A stretch of 64,000 bases of DNA, taken from the NCBI RefSeq assembly GCF_036898095.1, contig NC_090739.1, positions 70,040,727-70,104,726 on the forward strand, written 5' to 3'. Under the pieces are notes generated by a model, which made no database searches, had not been told where the DNA came from, and worked only from the letters and a program-made list of their open reading frames with translations. Positions 1 through 12,405 of this stretch are shown piece by piece (position 1 is the stretch's first letter; the number at the start of each line of letters is the position of its first letter). Origin of the DNA: Palaemon carinicauda (lineage: Eukaryota > Arthropoda > Malacostraca > Decapoda > Palaemonidae). A program made the translations under genes and the position numbers.

Positions 1-178
1 GATTAGGTAAATGTAGGAATTAACATCAGTGGTGAATATCTTTAGTGAACCATGGGAGGAATTGCAAAAAAACATATCTATACAGTATATATATATATAT
101 ATATATATATAATGTGTATGTATATATATATAATATATATGTATATATGAGTGTGTGTATGTATGTATGTATGTATGG

Positions 179-209
<31 letters not shown>

Positions 210-219
210 TACAGTATAT

Positions 220-262
220 GAATACTAGGGTTCGATGCCATTATGAGGTAGAAATTTATATA
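220..262 (+). other. tRNA B-box-like island inside (TA)n, copy 1
   Basis: The island reads GGGTTCGATGCC followed by ATGAGGTAGAA. The first part resembles an RNA polymerase III B box (GGTTCGANNCC). A near copy lies at 416-462, and 533-542 contains an inverted AGGTAGAA. It is probably a fragment of a tRNA-derived repeat trapped in the microsatellite; no A box is visible. Confidence 0.4.
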
Positions 263-415
263 TATGCATATATATATATGTATATATATACAGTATATAT
301 ATACTGTATATATATATATATATACTGTATATATATATATATATATATATACGTATATATGTATATATATATACGTATATATGTATATATACAGTATATA
401 TATATATATATATAT

Positions 416-459
416 ATTGTGTGGGAATAATTGGATTCGATCCCAGTATGAGGTAGAAC

Positions 460-462
<3 letters not shown>
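416..462 (+). other. tRNA B-box-like island inside (TA)n, copy 2
   Basis: This island contains GGATTCGATCCCAGTATGAG then GTAGAA, the same unit as at 220-262 and better matched to the B-box consensus. It is flanked on both sides by TA tracts. It is too short to be a tRNA gene. Confidence 0.4.
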
Positions 463-506
<44 letters not shown>

Positions 507-540
507 CTGTATATATATATATATATATATATATTCTACC

Positions 541-2712
541 TCTATATAATATATGATTATAATGTCTGTGTGTATTTATGTTTTTATTTGTGTGTGTGTG
601 TGCAGCTACTTGACAATTCACAAGCCCACATACATACACTCCCTAAATTGGTACTTTTACATGGACCTGAAGCAGATAGATACTGTAGAGAGATAAAGAG
701 TTAGGACTATAAGATGAGTACCCCTTTCCAGTCCGTGAGGGTATTATCTGTGTCAATCTGTCCTAACCGTGGTCGCGGCCTTTCCTGTCCTATCGGCCGT
801 AAACGAGAAAACTCGTCAATTGTCTTCGAGGTCATTTCATATCTCTATAAGAGGCATACTTAAATTTTCCGGAAGGATGTTCCCATTTTCTCTCCAGGGC
901 TAATCTCTCAAATCTCTCTTTTCATTATTGTGTATAGGATTAGCTACGACCGCATTTTAAAACGAACGCTTGAATACCTCTAGTAATCCGGTACCGTTAA
1001 ATCTCGCGATGGCAATCGTCAGATGGTAAAAGCCATGATGATTTTTGTACAAAATAGTTAGTAATGATTGTTGGGTATAATAAATTTTAATAGTCAGCCA
1101 AGACACTGGTTTAAATCTTGCTAAACTAATGTTACCGCTAATCTGTCTTCTTTGAAGTACAAAAATAATTAGAAATCCAAATTCGTTAATCCCGATTCAT
1201 CAAACATTATTTTACATAGCATAGAAAAGGGCATTAATAGTTACTTTTCCTATCCTTATCTCTTCCTCGTGTATAAGTCCTTATAGTAGAAGAATTTGTA
1301 TACATGAAAATACAATTTTAGCTTACGTGCGTACCATAAGAATCTATGGTGAAAGAAAATGGGTGACAACATGGAGAGAATTTAGTATCGCAAAAACAGA
1401 ACCGGTCTACTAGAAATGTATAGAAATGGGGTTTCAAGACGATCATGTATGAATTAAAAGGCAATTTGAATAATTGTTTTTTTTCGTAAGGATTATATAG
1501 TAATTTTATCTTTATTATATTTACTATATATGTAATTATATTTCTTTTTTGGTGTCTTTGGTCGTTATTTCATTGTGAACGTGTTCATATATCTTCACAA
1601 GGAATCATTTCTTTCTTTATTACATTTTATTTTTCTTTACGCGTATATAAGTGTTTAGTAAAACAGGGAACGATTAATGCTCGGGTTAATGTATTTGAAA
1701 ATGAATAAAAGCATCTTGATATTATGGGGAATTGTTATGATTAGATCATAGAGACTTCATAATTAAACCTAATAAGCTTATTCGAATAAAGGAGCTTTGA
1801 AATTCAGAACCTTTGATACACGTAGCAACGGGAAAAATATGAATGATAAATTGCAAGCTATTCTTTGTTAATTTATCATAAAGCAAAAGTTAACTGTTAA
1901 TAGTAATTGTTATATTTGACAGCTTGTTCACTAGAAAATCGTCAACAGTATATGACTGCAGATATTACACATATATTAACTTAATATCTTGTCTTTCGAT
2001 GAGCCTTTGAAAACAGTCTAGACCAGAATCTGGTCAGAATCGTTATTATATCAAATTTGCAGTTCTTCCTAGACTGTCGAGCGCTTTTGGATCGATAGTA
2101 TTAAGACGATTGGAATGTTAATAGGTTTATATTTTCTAGTAATTTTTAGATGCATATAATGTGCATATTAGACTAAAAGGCGATTCTTTTGACAATTTTA
2201 TAGATTTTTTATTTTTCCACTTGGCGACATTTTTATTTATCGTTTCTGATAGGAGGATTTTTCAAATAGTTTATATGTTGAATTGCCTTATACATTCATT
2301 TTTGCCTGACTGGAGGATTTTTACTTATTTTCTAAATTGGAATATCCCCCCGCCCATAAACGTTATAAGGTTTGTTGTCTTGACGCTGCTGCTAACATAT
2401 ATATATTATCAAGAAATTGCTCACCCAAAGGTCCACTAGCAATAAAAGCAGTGGACTGGTTTTACAGGTCTTCAACGTGTAACATATGGTGTTTGCTCTA
2501 TATGACCTAAGAAGAAATATTGATTACTTGCTGTTCATTTATCCAGATATATCTAGTCAAGAGGAAGGAAACACGTGAGAGAAAATACATTATTTTAAAT
2601 TTCTATTTTATATCGAGCTTTTTATTCTTTTATTATGAACAGGTGAAGTCTTGAAGGCAAAAGAGATGCTCCTCGCACACAAAAAACATATATGTATAAT
2701 TCATATATAATT
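541..2712. other. Unassigned AT-rich intergenic DNA
   Basis: I see no gene, RNA gene or recognisable mobile element here. A short GT run lies at 585-602. The open frame at 2161-2439 has no recognisable motif and looks like chance reading of AT-rich DNA. Confidence 0.6.
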
Positions 2713-2762
2713 TACACACGCACACACACACACATATATATATATAAATACTGTATATATAT

Positions 2763-2820
<58 letters not shown>

Positions 2821-2832
2821 ATATATATATAC

Positions 2833-2882
<50 letters not shown>

Positions 2883-2897
2883 GTATGTATGTATATA
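2713..2897. repeat. (CA)n then (TA)n microsatellite
   Basis: Alternating CA gives way to long TA tracts with TATG and TACG interruptions. It abuts the 3' end of the RTE LINE fragment that follows. Confidence 0.95.
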
Positions 2898-3415
2898 TGT
2901 TTGTACAATTCATCATTATCATCACCCGTTACTAGTCCACTGCTAGACAAGGGCCTCTGAAGTATCCTTCCACTCCCATCTGTTTATAGTCTTTTTATGC
3001 AAGTTTATACCGGCAAATTTTCTTTCTTCGACAATCCATCGTCTTCTCTTCCTTTCCCTGCTTCTTTTTCATTCTCTAGAAACCCGTTATGTTATTCATA
3101 ATGTCCATCTATTATCTCTCATTCTCATTATATGTCCTTCCCATGTCCATTTATTTTTCTTACCTGTTGTGAAAATATCCTCTACTTTAGTTTGCTTTTG
3201 TATCCATGTTGCTCTTTCTCTGTCTCTTGAGTGTTAATCCCATCATTATTCTTTCCATAGCTGTTTGAGTTGTAACCAGCCTATGTTCTAAGGCTTTAGT
3301 AAGGCTTTAAGTTTCTGATGCATAAGGTAATTCTGGTAGGACCACCATCTGATTAAATACCTTTCTTTTCACAGGAAGGTCATTTTACTTTTCTTAATAT
3401 CATTTTGTTCACTAT
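2898..3415 (-). mobile_element. RTE-type LINE, 3'-terminal fragment
   Basis: Read on the minus strand this is the C-terminal end and 3' tail of the same non-LTR retrotransposon family found at 12179-18640 and 57215-58597. The plus strand starts with a CATCATTATCATCACC tail, then ACTAGTCCACTGC and GGGCCTC, and continues in parallel with the copy at 57.2 kb. The (ATG)n-type 3' tail is characteristic of RTE elements. Only the last roughly 500 bp is present, so the copy is 5'-truncated and no continuous frame remains. Confidence 0.75.
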
Positions 3416-5150
3416 ATATATTTGTTTTCAATAACTTATTCTAAATTTTTAGAATCGCAATTATTTTGGATTTAGAGGCACCAGTAGTTTACTTTCAATT
3501 AGCACCGTGAAATGAGGAAACATCAGCTAGTGGGTCAGATATATTTTGATTACGACCTTATCAGGAAGAATATTAAAATGGGATCTCGTTATATGAAAAT
3601 TTCTAGTACTAACTATTTTAATTAGTTTTATGGAATGCCTGTTTTAGAATTCCTAACATTTTGAGAACAAGGGAAATTTAAGATGTTTTAGCCAGAAGAA
3701 CGTAGAATATTTCTAACGTTATTTCTTGGTTAAGTTTCTTTGATGAAATAGATGTTTTAAACTAGGAATAAGTCTACAATCATTTTAAAACAAAGAGAAA
3801 TTTATTTTAGTGGAATTTTAGGTAACTTTTATCTATATTTTCAGATGATTTTAATATAAAAAAATTTTAGTTTATCAAATATAATCTTATAATTAAATCG
3901 CAACGCTCAATTTGACGTAGTTTTAATATAGATTTTGTGGAAGGAAAACTATTTTCATTGGCTTACCTCAAGAACTTCGAAACGTTTCAGCCGATGGTCA
4001 TTTTGAAAAGTTTTATTACCGAAGAATATTTTCACCCGGAGGAATGTTCATAGGTTTGGGTGCGCACGACTTTTCATCCGTTACATTCCGCAGGACTTTT
4101 CGTATGATTTTTTTATATGAGAATTTACGGGGATATCTTACCACAAGAATTTCTGAATGGATTTAATTCAGTATAATTTCTGTTTGTTTCGACTGTTAGG
4201 TCATTTAAATAGTTTCACTTTATAGGTTAAGCTTTCAGAACCGGAGTAGCTCCAACTCGTGGGGCTGGATAAGCTCTCCTTTTTAATGATAAAAGTACCA
4301 GAGTAGCCTAAATCAGAACGTGTGACCATAAGTTGATGTATGATAAAATAAAAATCAAATCTATTGTGGTTTGAAGAGATATTTCTACATAGATAAATTT
4401 ATACGCATTAATGGGAAAAGGAACTGTAGAAACCTATATCCTATTTATATTTATCTTGATAAGTCACCTCAATATTTTCCTACATCCTAATCTCGATAAG
4501 TCAATACTCATATCACGAACGATGAAATTATTCGATATACTAAAAATATATTCATTAAGATCTTATAAGTGACGACCGGAATTCCCGAGATAAAAATTTG
4601 GGTAAAGGTCCTTCTCTCATTTTCCCCCCTCTTCGTTCGTCTCATTTAACTGTGGGCAGAAAGTGACTTTTCATAAAGAAATGTGGCTTCTTGCCTCGGA
4701 AGAGAAAGAGTGAGAAAGGAAAAACTTTTTCTTTATACCCAAATGGTTACACTAAATAGTTTTCCATAATCAACGAAATTAAATTCAACGAAAAAATTCC
4801 TCGGGAGCATCTTCGTAATTTGCTGGTGTCCCTTCGCTGTGGCAGAATTCTTCGTCCGTCAGGTAGCGAGTTTTAAAAGGGTCGAGCGAATGCTTGTGGG
4901 GCAGTTGGTGGGCCATGTGCCCTCACCTTCCCCTCCTCCCCCACAGACACCTCCCTTCTCTCTCGTCTTCCTCTGCCTCCTCCCCTGCATCCCTCATTTG
5001 GGGTTTCGCCTATAATTTTTCCCTCTAATTGTAGCTTCTGGGCGATCGAGAATATTAGATTATTGGATAACTCTCGGCGATTTAATTAATTAATAAAAAT
5101 TCAATCTGGTTTGGAGCTAAAGTGAAAAAGAAAAAGTTTGACGTCTTGGC

Positions 5151-5151
<1 letters not shown>
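3416..5151. other. Unassigned intergenic DNA
   Basis: No gene or element is recognised. The only compositional feature is a pyrimidine-rich patch at about 4917-4995, made of repeated CCTCC and CTTCC units. Confidence 0.6.

Positions 5152-5208
<57 letters not shown>
5152..5208. repeat. (GA)n microsatellite
   Basis: A nearly perfect GA dinucleotide tract followed by G-rich sequence. Confidence 0.97.
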
Positions 5209-5213
<5 letters not shown>

Positions 5214-6246
5214 GGGCAATATGAGGGTAGGAGGGGGGAGAGGGGGAAAACGAGGGGACGACCCCGTGGTTTCTTGAACTCATTAGATTTTATTGATTTA
5301 TATAAAAGAAGGAACTCATCTAAAATCTTGACCCGGTATCTAATATCACGAGAAGCGAAGATGAAGACTTGTTTTGTTCCATCTTTTAGAAATTTTGATA
5401 AAGATCTGACGGATCTGTTGTGTATGATTGACAGGCAGCAAAACCAGGGACGCTATAACATTTCAACAGATTAAGGATTATATGAAATGGCGTTGTTTGT
5501 TTTTAATGAGGAGACCAAACAATTCCTTTGAAACAGGTGGCCATTAGTGAATGAAGATTCACAGATAAAATAAATGAATCATTAAAAAGAAGCGGTACAA
5601 TTTCTTCTAATCTAGAAATGAACAAGCAAGTAAGCAGTCTACGTTTTTTTTACTAGCCTAAAAAAAGGATATTTTCCTTGTCAATCATTCCATTTAAATT
5701 TGAAAATTAAGAGGATGATTTTATATATCCCGTTTAGGGACAGTTTTATAAAGTTATACAATATTTTCATTGCTCCTTGAACACCAAGATGTATTTTTAA
5801 TCCCCATATATCAAGATATTGTCCTCCCCTTTTATGTTTGGTTAGGTTTCTGAGTATTCTATCTTTAAACCGCTCTCTTAATAAGGATCATCCCCTTTTA
5901 TCCACATCTCAGTCGGATTATAACTTATGGCCGGACTAATAGTCATTAGGAGGAATTAAAATGCATTTCCATTGGATTTCTTTTGTATTACTGTTACTGT
6001 ACGAGACTATTATTTCTGAGCATTCAAGCTAAGTTTCTTTTATTGAAAATAATTTATTATACGATTGTTAGGGATGACAAGCATAAGATATTTTTTTTTT
6101 TTTTTTTTTTTAACATCTGTTGATACTGTATGTTGATGTTTCGTATAGCTTCTCTAACCTTTATGTGTCTTATTGTTTTTGCAATTTCGAGAAAAAAAAA
6201 AAAACTTTTATTCAAGATAAACCTTTATAGATTCCATCAAAGCATC

Positions 6247-6248
<2 letters not shown>
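5209..6248. other. Unassigned intergenic DNA with a short poly-T
   Basis: No gene is recognised. There is a T run at about 6091-6112. The short open frame at 5274-5474 has no recognisable domain. Confidence 0.55.

Positions 6249-6290
<42 letters not shown>
6249..6290. repeat. Long poly-T homopolymer
   Basis: An uninterrupted run of about 42 T. It could be the poly-A tail of a minus-strand retrotransposed copy or simple homopolymer expansion; no element body is visible next to it. Confidence 0.9.
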
Positions 6291-6291
<1 letters not shown>

Positions 6292-6415
6292 TAAAATGTA
6301 CCTTTAGGGTAGTGTGGATTTTTTCTTTTTTATCATTCCTAAAATTCTAAAATGTTGATAACCAAGTGGGGTATCATTAAAAACCTCTCTGATATCATTG
6401 GAAAATTATTTACAG

Positions 6416-6687
<272 letters not shown>

Positions 6688-7155
6688 AATTTCTTAGCGG
6701 AGTATTCGATGAAAACTTATTTTCAATATGAAGATTTCTTGAATGTACTGTATATTAAATATTTGCTCCTAGTTTCCTGTAGAAATTAGTGAAGGAAAAA
6801 ATCGCAGCATTTTCCCGTTCAACATAAATTAAGAAGCTTACGTCATTCATTGGTATTAATCGTTTTATGTAAGAAGCCAGGTGTGCTTCACGAATGTCAT
6901 TTGCATCTGCTCTCAGCAGCTCTTTCACATTTCTTCTAGAATAATAACTCTGCGTGGAAGGCTTTATGTGTACCTTGAAAGAGTATTGACTAGTTAAAGA
7001 TAGACGGGAATGAAATGTTTTCCTTGTAGTTATCAAAAGGGTCTAAAGCAAACAATGGACTATAGTTCTTGAAAAGTAATTCGTTCTCGTCACTGACCTA
7101 ACCCTTTTTGGATCACTCCCTTGCCGTTGCTATTCGGTAGATTTTGCTTTGGAAA
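6688..7155. other. Unassigned intergenic DNA
   Basis: Nothing is recognised. The 93-residue minus-strand frame at 6755-7036 has no motif I can name and no relative elsewhere in the window. Confidence 0.5.
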
Positions 7156-7175
7156 TTTATTATTATTATTATTAC

Positions 7176-7212
<37 letters not shown>

Positions 7213-7836
7213 TGCTAAGATACAACCCTAGTTGAAAAATCAGGATGATATAAGCCCAGGGGCTCCAACAGGGAAAATAGCCCAGTGAGGAAAGCAAAAA
7301 AGGAAAAGGAAATATTTTAAGAAGAGTAATAACATTAAAATAAATATTTCCTATATGATTTATAAAAACTTTAACAAAACAAGAGGAAGAGCAATTATAT
7401 AGAATAGTGTACTCGAGTGTACCCTCAAACAAGAGAACTAACCCAAGACAGTGGAAGAACATGGTACAGAGGCTATGGCACCTCCCAAGACTAGATAACA
7501 GTGGTTTGATTTTGGAGCGTCCTTCTCCTAGAAGTGCTTCTTACCATAGTTAAAGGGTCTCTTCTACCCTTACCAAGAGTAATGTAGCAACTGAACAATT
7601 ACAGTGCAGTAGTTAACCCCTTGAGTGAAGAAGAAAAGCTTGGTAATCTGTGTTATTGGGTGTTTGAGGACTGAGAAGAATATGTAAAGAATAGGCCAGA
7701 ATATTGTGTGTGTGTATAAGCAAAGGAAAAATGAACCGTAACCAGAGAAGAGGATCCAATGTAGTACTGTCTGGCCAGTCATAAGACCCCATAACTCTCT
7801 AGGGGTAGTATCTCAACGGGTGGCTGGAACTTTAAT
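7156..7836 (-). mobile_element. SINE-like element, near full length, (ATT)n tail
   Basis: A roughly 620-bp unit on the minus strand ends at its 3' side in (ATT)n on the plus strand (7156-7210). Its 3' part on the minus strand reads TTGGAGCCCCTGGGC, TTCCAACTAGGG and AAGCTAC-type sequence. The same end occurs on the LINE copies at 28.3, 46.0, 55.6 and 59.8 kb. The 5' head (7570-7836) matches 24605-24830 and 53313-53533. It has no coding capacity. A 3' end shared with a LINE is the usual sign of a SINE mobilised in trans. Confidence 0.75.
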
Positions 7837-8469
7837 GTCGTACAGTACGTATATTCAGTCGTACACGATACTCGATCTCAGCATATAGTGTTTTTCTATC
7901 ATCCATTGAATAATATAGCGTACTACTTAGGGTTGGACACATGCATGTTTGATAACCTTAAAAATTTCTCAGGAAATGTTTTCCGCCAATAATCTTTGTT
8001 AGGAAACATATTTCATTGGAAACGGAAGTAGTTTTTTAATTCTATTATTATTACACTTAGAGAAAATTGCCAACCTAAAGTAAAAATAAATTCCTGAACC
8101 TGTTATACAATTGTAAAATTTGTACGGAAAATCACAGCCTTTTGGCTGGTTCGGCTGAGAATTTATACAAAAAATAACTCCTTCAAATTATGTTTCAAGA
8201 GAAATAACATAGTTTTCAGTTAAAAATATTTCTATAATTATAAGGAAATACCCGGAATCCGGAAACTAGCAGCTTAAAGAAAAATAGGATAAATAGATTC
8301 CAAATTTTCATTAGTAAAAATCGCCATTTAATTTTCATTTCTTGGCCTCTGTTTTCCATCAATTAATAAGGCAGAATTAGGCTAATCCGGTCAATATGGT
8401 CTTCAATTAAAGGTAAGCGTTTGTGTAAGGTAAGGATATTTATGGATGTTATGAAAAATATTTTGTTTT

Positions 8470-8473
<4 letters not shown>
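7837..8473. other. Unassigned intergenic DNA
   Basis: AT-rich, with no recognisable gene or element. Confidence 0.55.
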
Positions 8474-8512
<39 letters not shown>

Positions 8513-8521
8513 GAGAGAGGG

Positions 8522-8596
<75 letters not shown>
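8474..8596. repeat. (GA)n microsatellite with GGGA interruptions
   Basis: A long GA tract with spaced GGGAGA units. The Glu-Arg and Ser-Leu frames over it are artefacts. Confidence 0.97.
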
Positions 8597-9621
<1,025 letters not shown>

Positions 9622-9629
9622 CACATGTT

Positions 9630-11015
9630 TATGGCCAAGATACTAGCTACAGAGGGGGAAGAATGACTGTTGGATATATTAAGAGCAATATGGGAAGAGG
9701 AAATAATGCTTAAAGTTTGAGAGGAATGTCTAAGATTATACTCTATTTAATTAAGCAAAAGTGTGATATTATGGAATTTGGTAACTACAAGGAAATTAAA
9801 CTAACAGAGCAAGATTTGAAAGGTCTTGAGAGAGTACTTGATAAGAAATTGCGAGAAAATGTAAAGCTTGGGAAACAGCAGTATGGGTTCATGATGACGG
9901 GGGGTGGGGGGGGGGGTGGAATTTGGATGCCATTTTTACAGTAGACAGTCACAGGAAAAGTAGCTAGACGAAAACCAGAAGCTCTTATGGGCCTTTATAG
10001 ATGCAGAGAAGGCTTATAATATGATACTAAGGGAAATGGTGTTTAGGTCGTTGAGCAAGTGGAAGGCCCCAGTGAAGTTGGTTAGAATGGTAGATATAAT
10101 GTACAAAAGAACAAGGACAAAAGTAATAACAGCAGTTAGGGAAACGGAAACCTTTGAAGTTGGTGTGGGATTACACCATGGGTTAGCATTAAGCTGGTTT
10201 TTATTTTTAGTGGTCATGTATGTGTTAAGTGAAGAGATCATAAATGAAGATTTGTGGGAATTGCTCTATGAAGATGACTTTGTGATTACCACTGAAAATG
10301 AGGAAGTCTTACAGGCAAGAGTTGTAGAGTTCCAGGATACTTTGGAAAGGGGTGGATTTAATATAAAATTCGGTTAAGATTAAGGTCATGATGAGCAGTA
10401 AGGAAGGTAGGGACAGGAGAGCCATACATGAAAGTAGAGGATCGGTTATAAAACAGGTGGAGCAGTTTAGATTTTTGGGATCTACTGTAGGTCAGGAAAG
10501 ATGATGTGAGGCTAAAGTTGAGAATATGATAAAAGCTGACTTGGGGAAGAGGAGTGAGGTAGCGAATCGGTATGTGAAAGAAAGTGCCACTCAAGCAAAA
10601 AGTCAAGATATATAGTACAGTAATAAGACCAGTGTTAATGTGAGAAACTTGGACTCTTGAGAAGAAAAGAGGAAGCAAAGCTTGAGGAAACAAAAATAAG
10701 GATTAAGGACGAGCCTCTGGAGATGGATTATGAGAATGTTACTGCTTGAAAGATTGAAAAATAATAAAATAAGAAGAATTGCAGGCATAGTAAATATTAC
10801 ACAGGTGATGATAGTCACGACTGAAATGGTATTGATACGTGTTAAGGATGGATGGTGGCGAGGAAGTGAAGAGGGCTTAGGAGGAAGCTATTGGGGGGGG
10901 GGGGGGAGATCGAGAGGGAGACAAAGAGCTAGATGACGACATAAAGCGAAGGATGAACTTGAGAAAATAGGTTTGGGGGAAGAGGATGCCTTTGATGCAT
11001 TGGAGAGGGTGCATA
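9630..11015 (+). pseudogene. Decayed LINE reverse transcriptase (non-LTR retrotransposon)
   Basis: Sense-strand remnant of a LINE ORF2. The readable order matches an RT: FGNYKEIKLTEQ and GKQQYGFM (RT block 1 region, frame 9717-9944), then AFIDAEKAYN (motif A, about 9988-10020), VGVGLHHGLALS (motif B region), and LLYEDDFVI (motif C, about 10258-10284; YEDD replaces the usual YADD). A frameshift near 10375 ends the frame, after which MSSKEG, IKQVEQFRFLGSTVG and SRGRQR blocks continue in other frames. The 5' end is truncated next to (TA)n. The 3' end is interrupted at 11015 by an inverted-repeat element and seems to resume at 11800. Poly-G runs at 9900-9917 and 10893-10907 are local expansions. 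It cannot be active. Assignment to a LINE clade is uncertain. Confidence 0.8.
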
Positions 11016-11797
11016 AAGCTTGCCACACACTGAGTCGGAACGGAACCGCCACCGAAGCCTCAGAACAGAAACGATGTCCAGCGCGCACACTGAGCCAGAA
11101 GCCACAGAACGAAACCGACGCAGAATTTTATATAAACGAAGGAAGTTTTCCTTAATCATACCTGAGTTTTTATTTAATTGATGTTACAATGATTAGATAT
11201 TCTGTATATCAATCTTTTATCGAATCCGTAAGCCAGATGTTTATATGTTTTCAAAAAAGAAATAATAATAATCATAATAATAATAATAATAATAAGTATT
11301 AATAATCACTCCAAAATTCTTTGTATTAAATCATATGTTCACATCATTGTTATTAAAGTACATTCGTCAAATTTCTGACATCAGCAAAAAAAAAAAATAA
11401 TAATAATAATAATAAACAAAAATAAATAATAATCACTCCTAAAATCTTTGTATTAAATTATATGTTTACATCAATGTTATTAAAATACATTCGACAAATT
11501 TCTGACATCAGAAAAATATTGGTTGCTATCACACTAACCTCCGAATTCCTCAGCAATCCTCTCCAAAACAACCGCTGCAGTCGTTCTGCGCATGCGCAGC
11601 CTGTTAGGCGCCACCGACGCTTCAGAAAAAATATCTTTCAAAGAATACTGCGTCGGTTCCATTCTGTTCTGGCGTGTCGGTTCCGTTCTGTTCTGGCCCA
11701 GTGTGCGCAGTCAGGTAAGAATGCATGCTTTCGATTTCTATTGGACGTTTCGGTTCTGTTCGGGCGCGTCCGTTCGGGCTCAGTGTGCAGCAAGCTT
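11016..11797. mobile_element. Non-autonomous inverted-repeat DNA element (MITE-like), TA-flanked
   Basis: The two ends are inverted copies. The left starts AAGCTTGCCACACACTGAG and the right ends with the complement of AAGCTTGCTGCACACTGAG. A TA lies directly outside each end (11014-11015 and 11798-11799), consistent with a TA target duplication. Each end repeats the ACACTGAG block a second time inside (11087-11094 on the left; near 11699 on the right). The ends are GC-rich and the centre is AT-rich with (TAA)n. No transposase frame is present. The element sits in the 3' end of the LINE to its left. Confidence 0.8.
11301..11512. repeat. Direct duplication of about 85 bp inside the inverted-repeat element
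   Basis: 11301-11385 and 11428-11512 are near-identical direct copies, starting AATAATCACTCC and ending TTTCTGACATCAG. They are offset by 127 bp, with (TAA)n sequence between them. The copies differ at only a handful of positions. Confidence 0.9.
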
Positions 11798-11846
11798 TAA
11801 GCAATCCACCCATTAATGTAGGGATAATGGTAGGAAAGAAGAAGAC
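11798..11846 (+). mobile_element. Probable 3' end of the interrupted LINE
   Basis: The sequence just right of the inverted-repeat element (AATCCACCCATTAATGTAG, GGTAGGAAAGAAGAAG) reads like a LINE C-terminus and 3' tail before the (CA)n run. It is assigned by position and by how naturally the element fits as an insertion. The match is short. Confidence 0.4.
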
Positions 11847-11848
11847 TG

Positions 11849-11902
<54 letters not shown>

Positions 11903-12079
11903 CATATAATGTATATGTATATATATAGTATGTATGTATATACTGTATACATGTAATATAATTATATATAAATACTCGTTTATGTATATGTATAGAGTTT
12001 ATATAATGTATATATTTTGTATATATATATATAAATGCATTTGTAATAATATATGTACATATAAATATTCTTACATATA

Positions 12080-12168
<89 letters not shown>

Positions 12169-12178
12169 ATATATATAT
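11847..12178. repeat. (CA)n then (TA)n microsatellite region
   Basis: CA gives way to TA, then degenerate TATG/TATA sequence, then a long TA tract at about 12080-12160 that abuts the next LINE fragment. Confidence 0.95.
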
Positions 12179-12405
12179 ACTGCAAGACATAGGTCTCAAA
12201 CATGTCCTTCAACTCGCGTCTGTTTATGGTCTTTCAGTGCCAGTCTATACCGGCAAATATTAGCTCCTCAATCCATCACCGTCTTCTCTTCCTTCCCTTT
12301 CTTTTGCAATATATAAGGACCCATTTAGTTATCATTAATGTCCATCTATTATCTGACGTTCTCATTATATGTTCTGCTCATGTCCATTTCTTTTTCTTAC
12401 ATATT
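12179..12405 (-). mobile_element. RTE-type LINE, 3' part, left of the BEL/Pao insertion
   Basis: On the minus strand this encodes the C-terminal end of an RTE ORF2. It parallels 57240-57470: CTCAAACATGTCCTTC, GTCTGTTTATGGTCTTT, ATGTCCATTTCTTTTTCTTA. It stops where the BEL/Pao LTR begins, and the LINE resumes at 17057. It is therefore one half of a single split copy. Confidence 0.8.

Larger units (their letters stand above)
78..540. repeat. Compound (TA)n microsatellite with CAG/CTG interruptions
   Basis: Long alternating TA tracts are interrupted repeatedly by TATACAGTATA or TATACTGTATA, by GTATG units, and by two short non-repetitive islands. The open frames here (poly Tyr-Ile) are products of the repeat, not genes. 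Confidence 0.95.

Noticed and set aside
6249..6290. Poly-T run as the tail of a processed pseudogene
   Set aside because: No coding-like sequence or target duplication is visible on the side where the body should lie.
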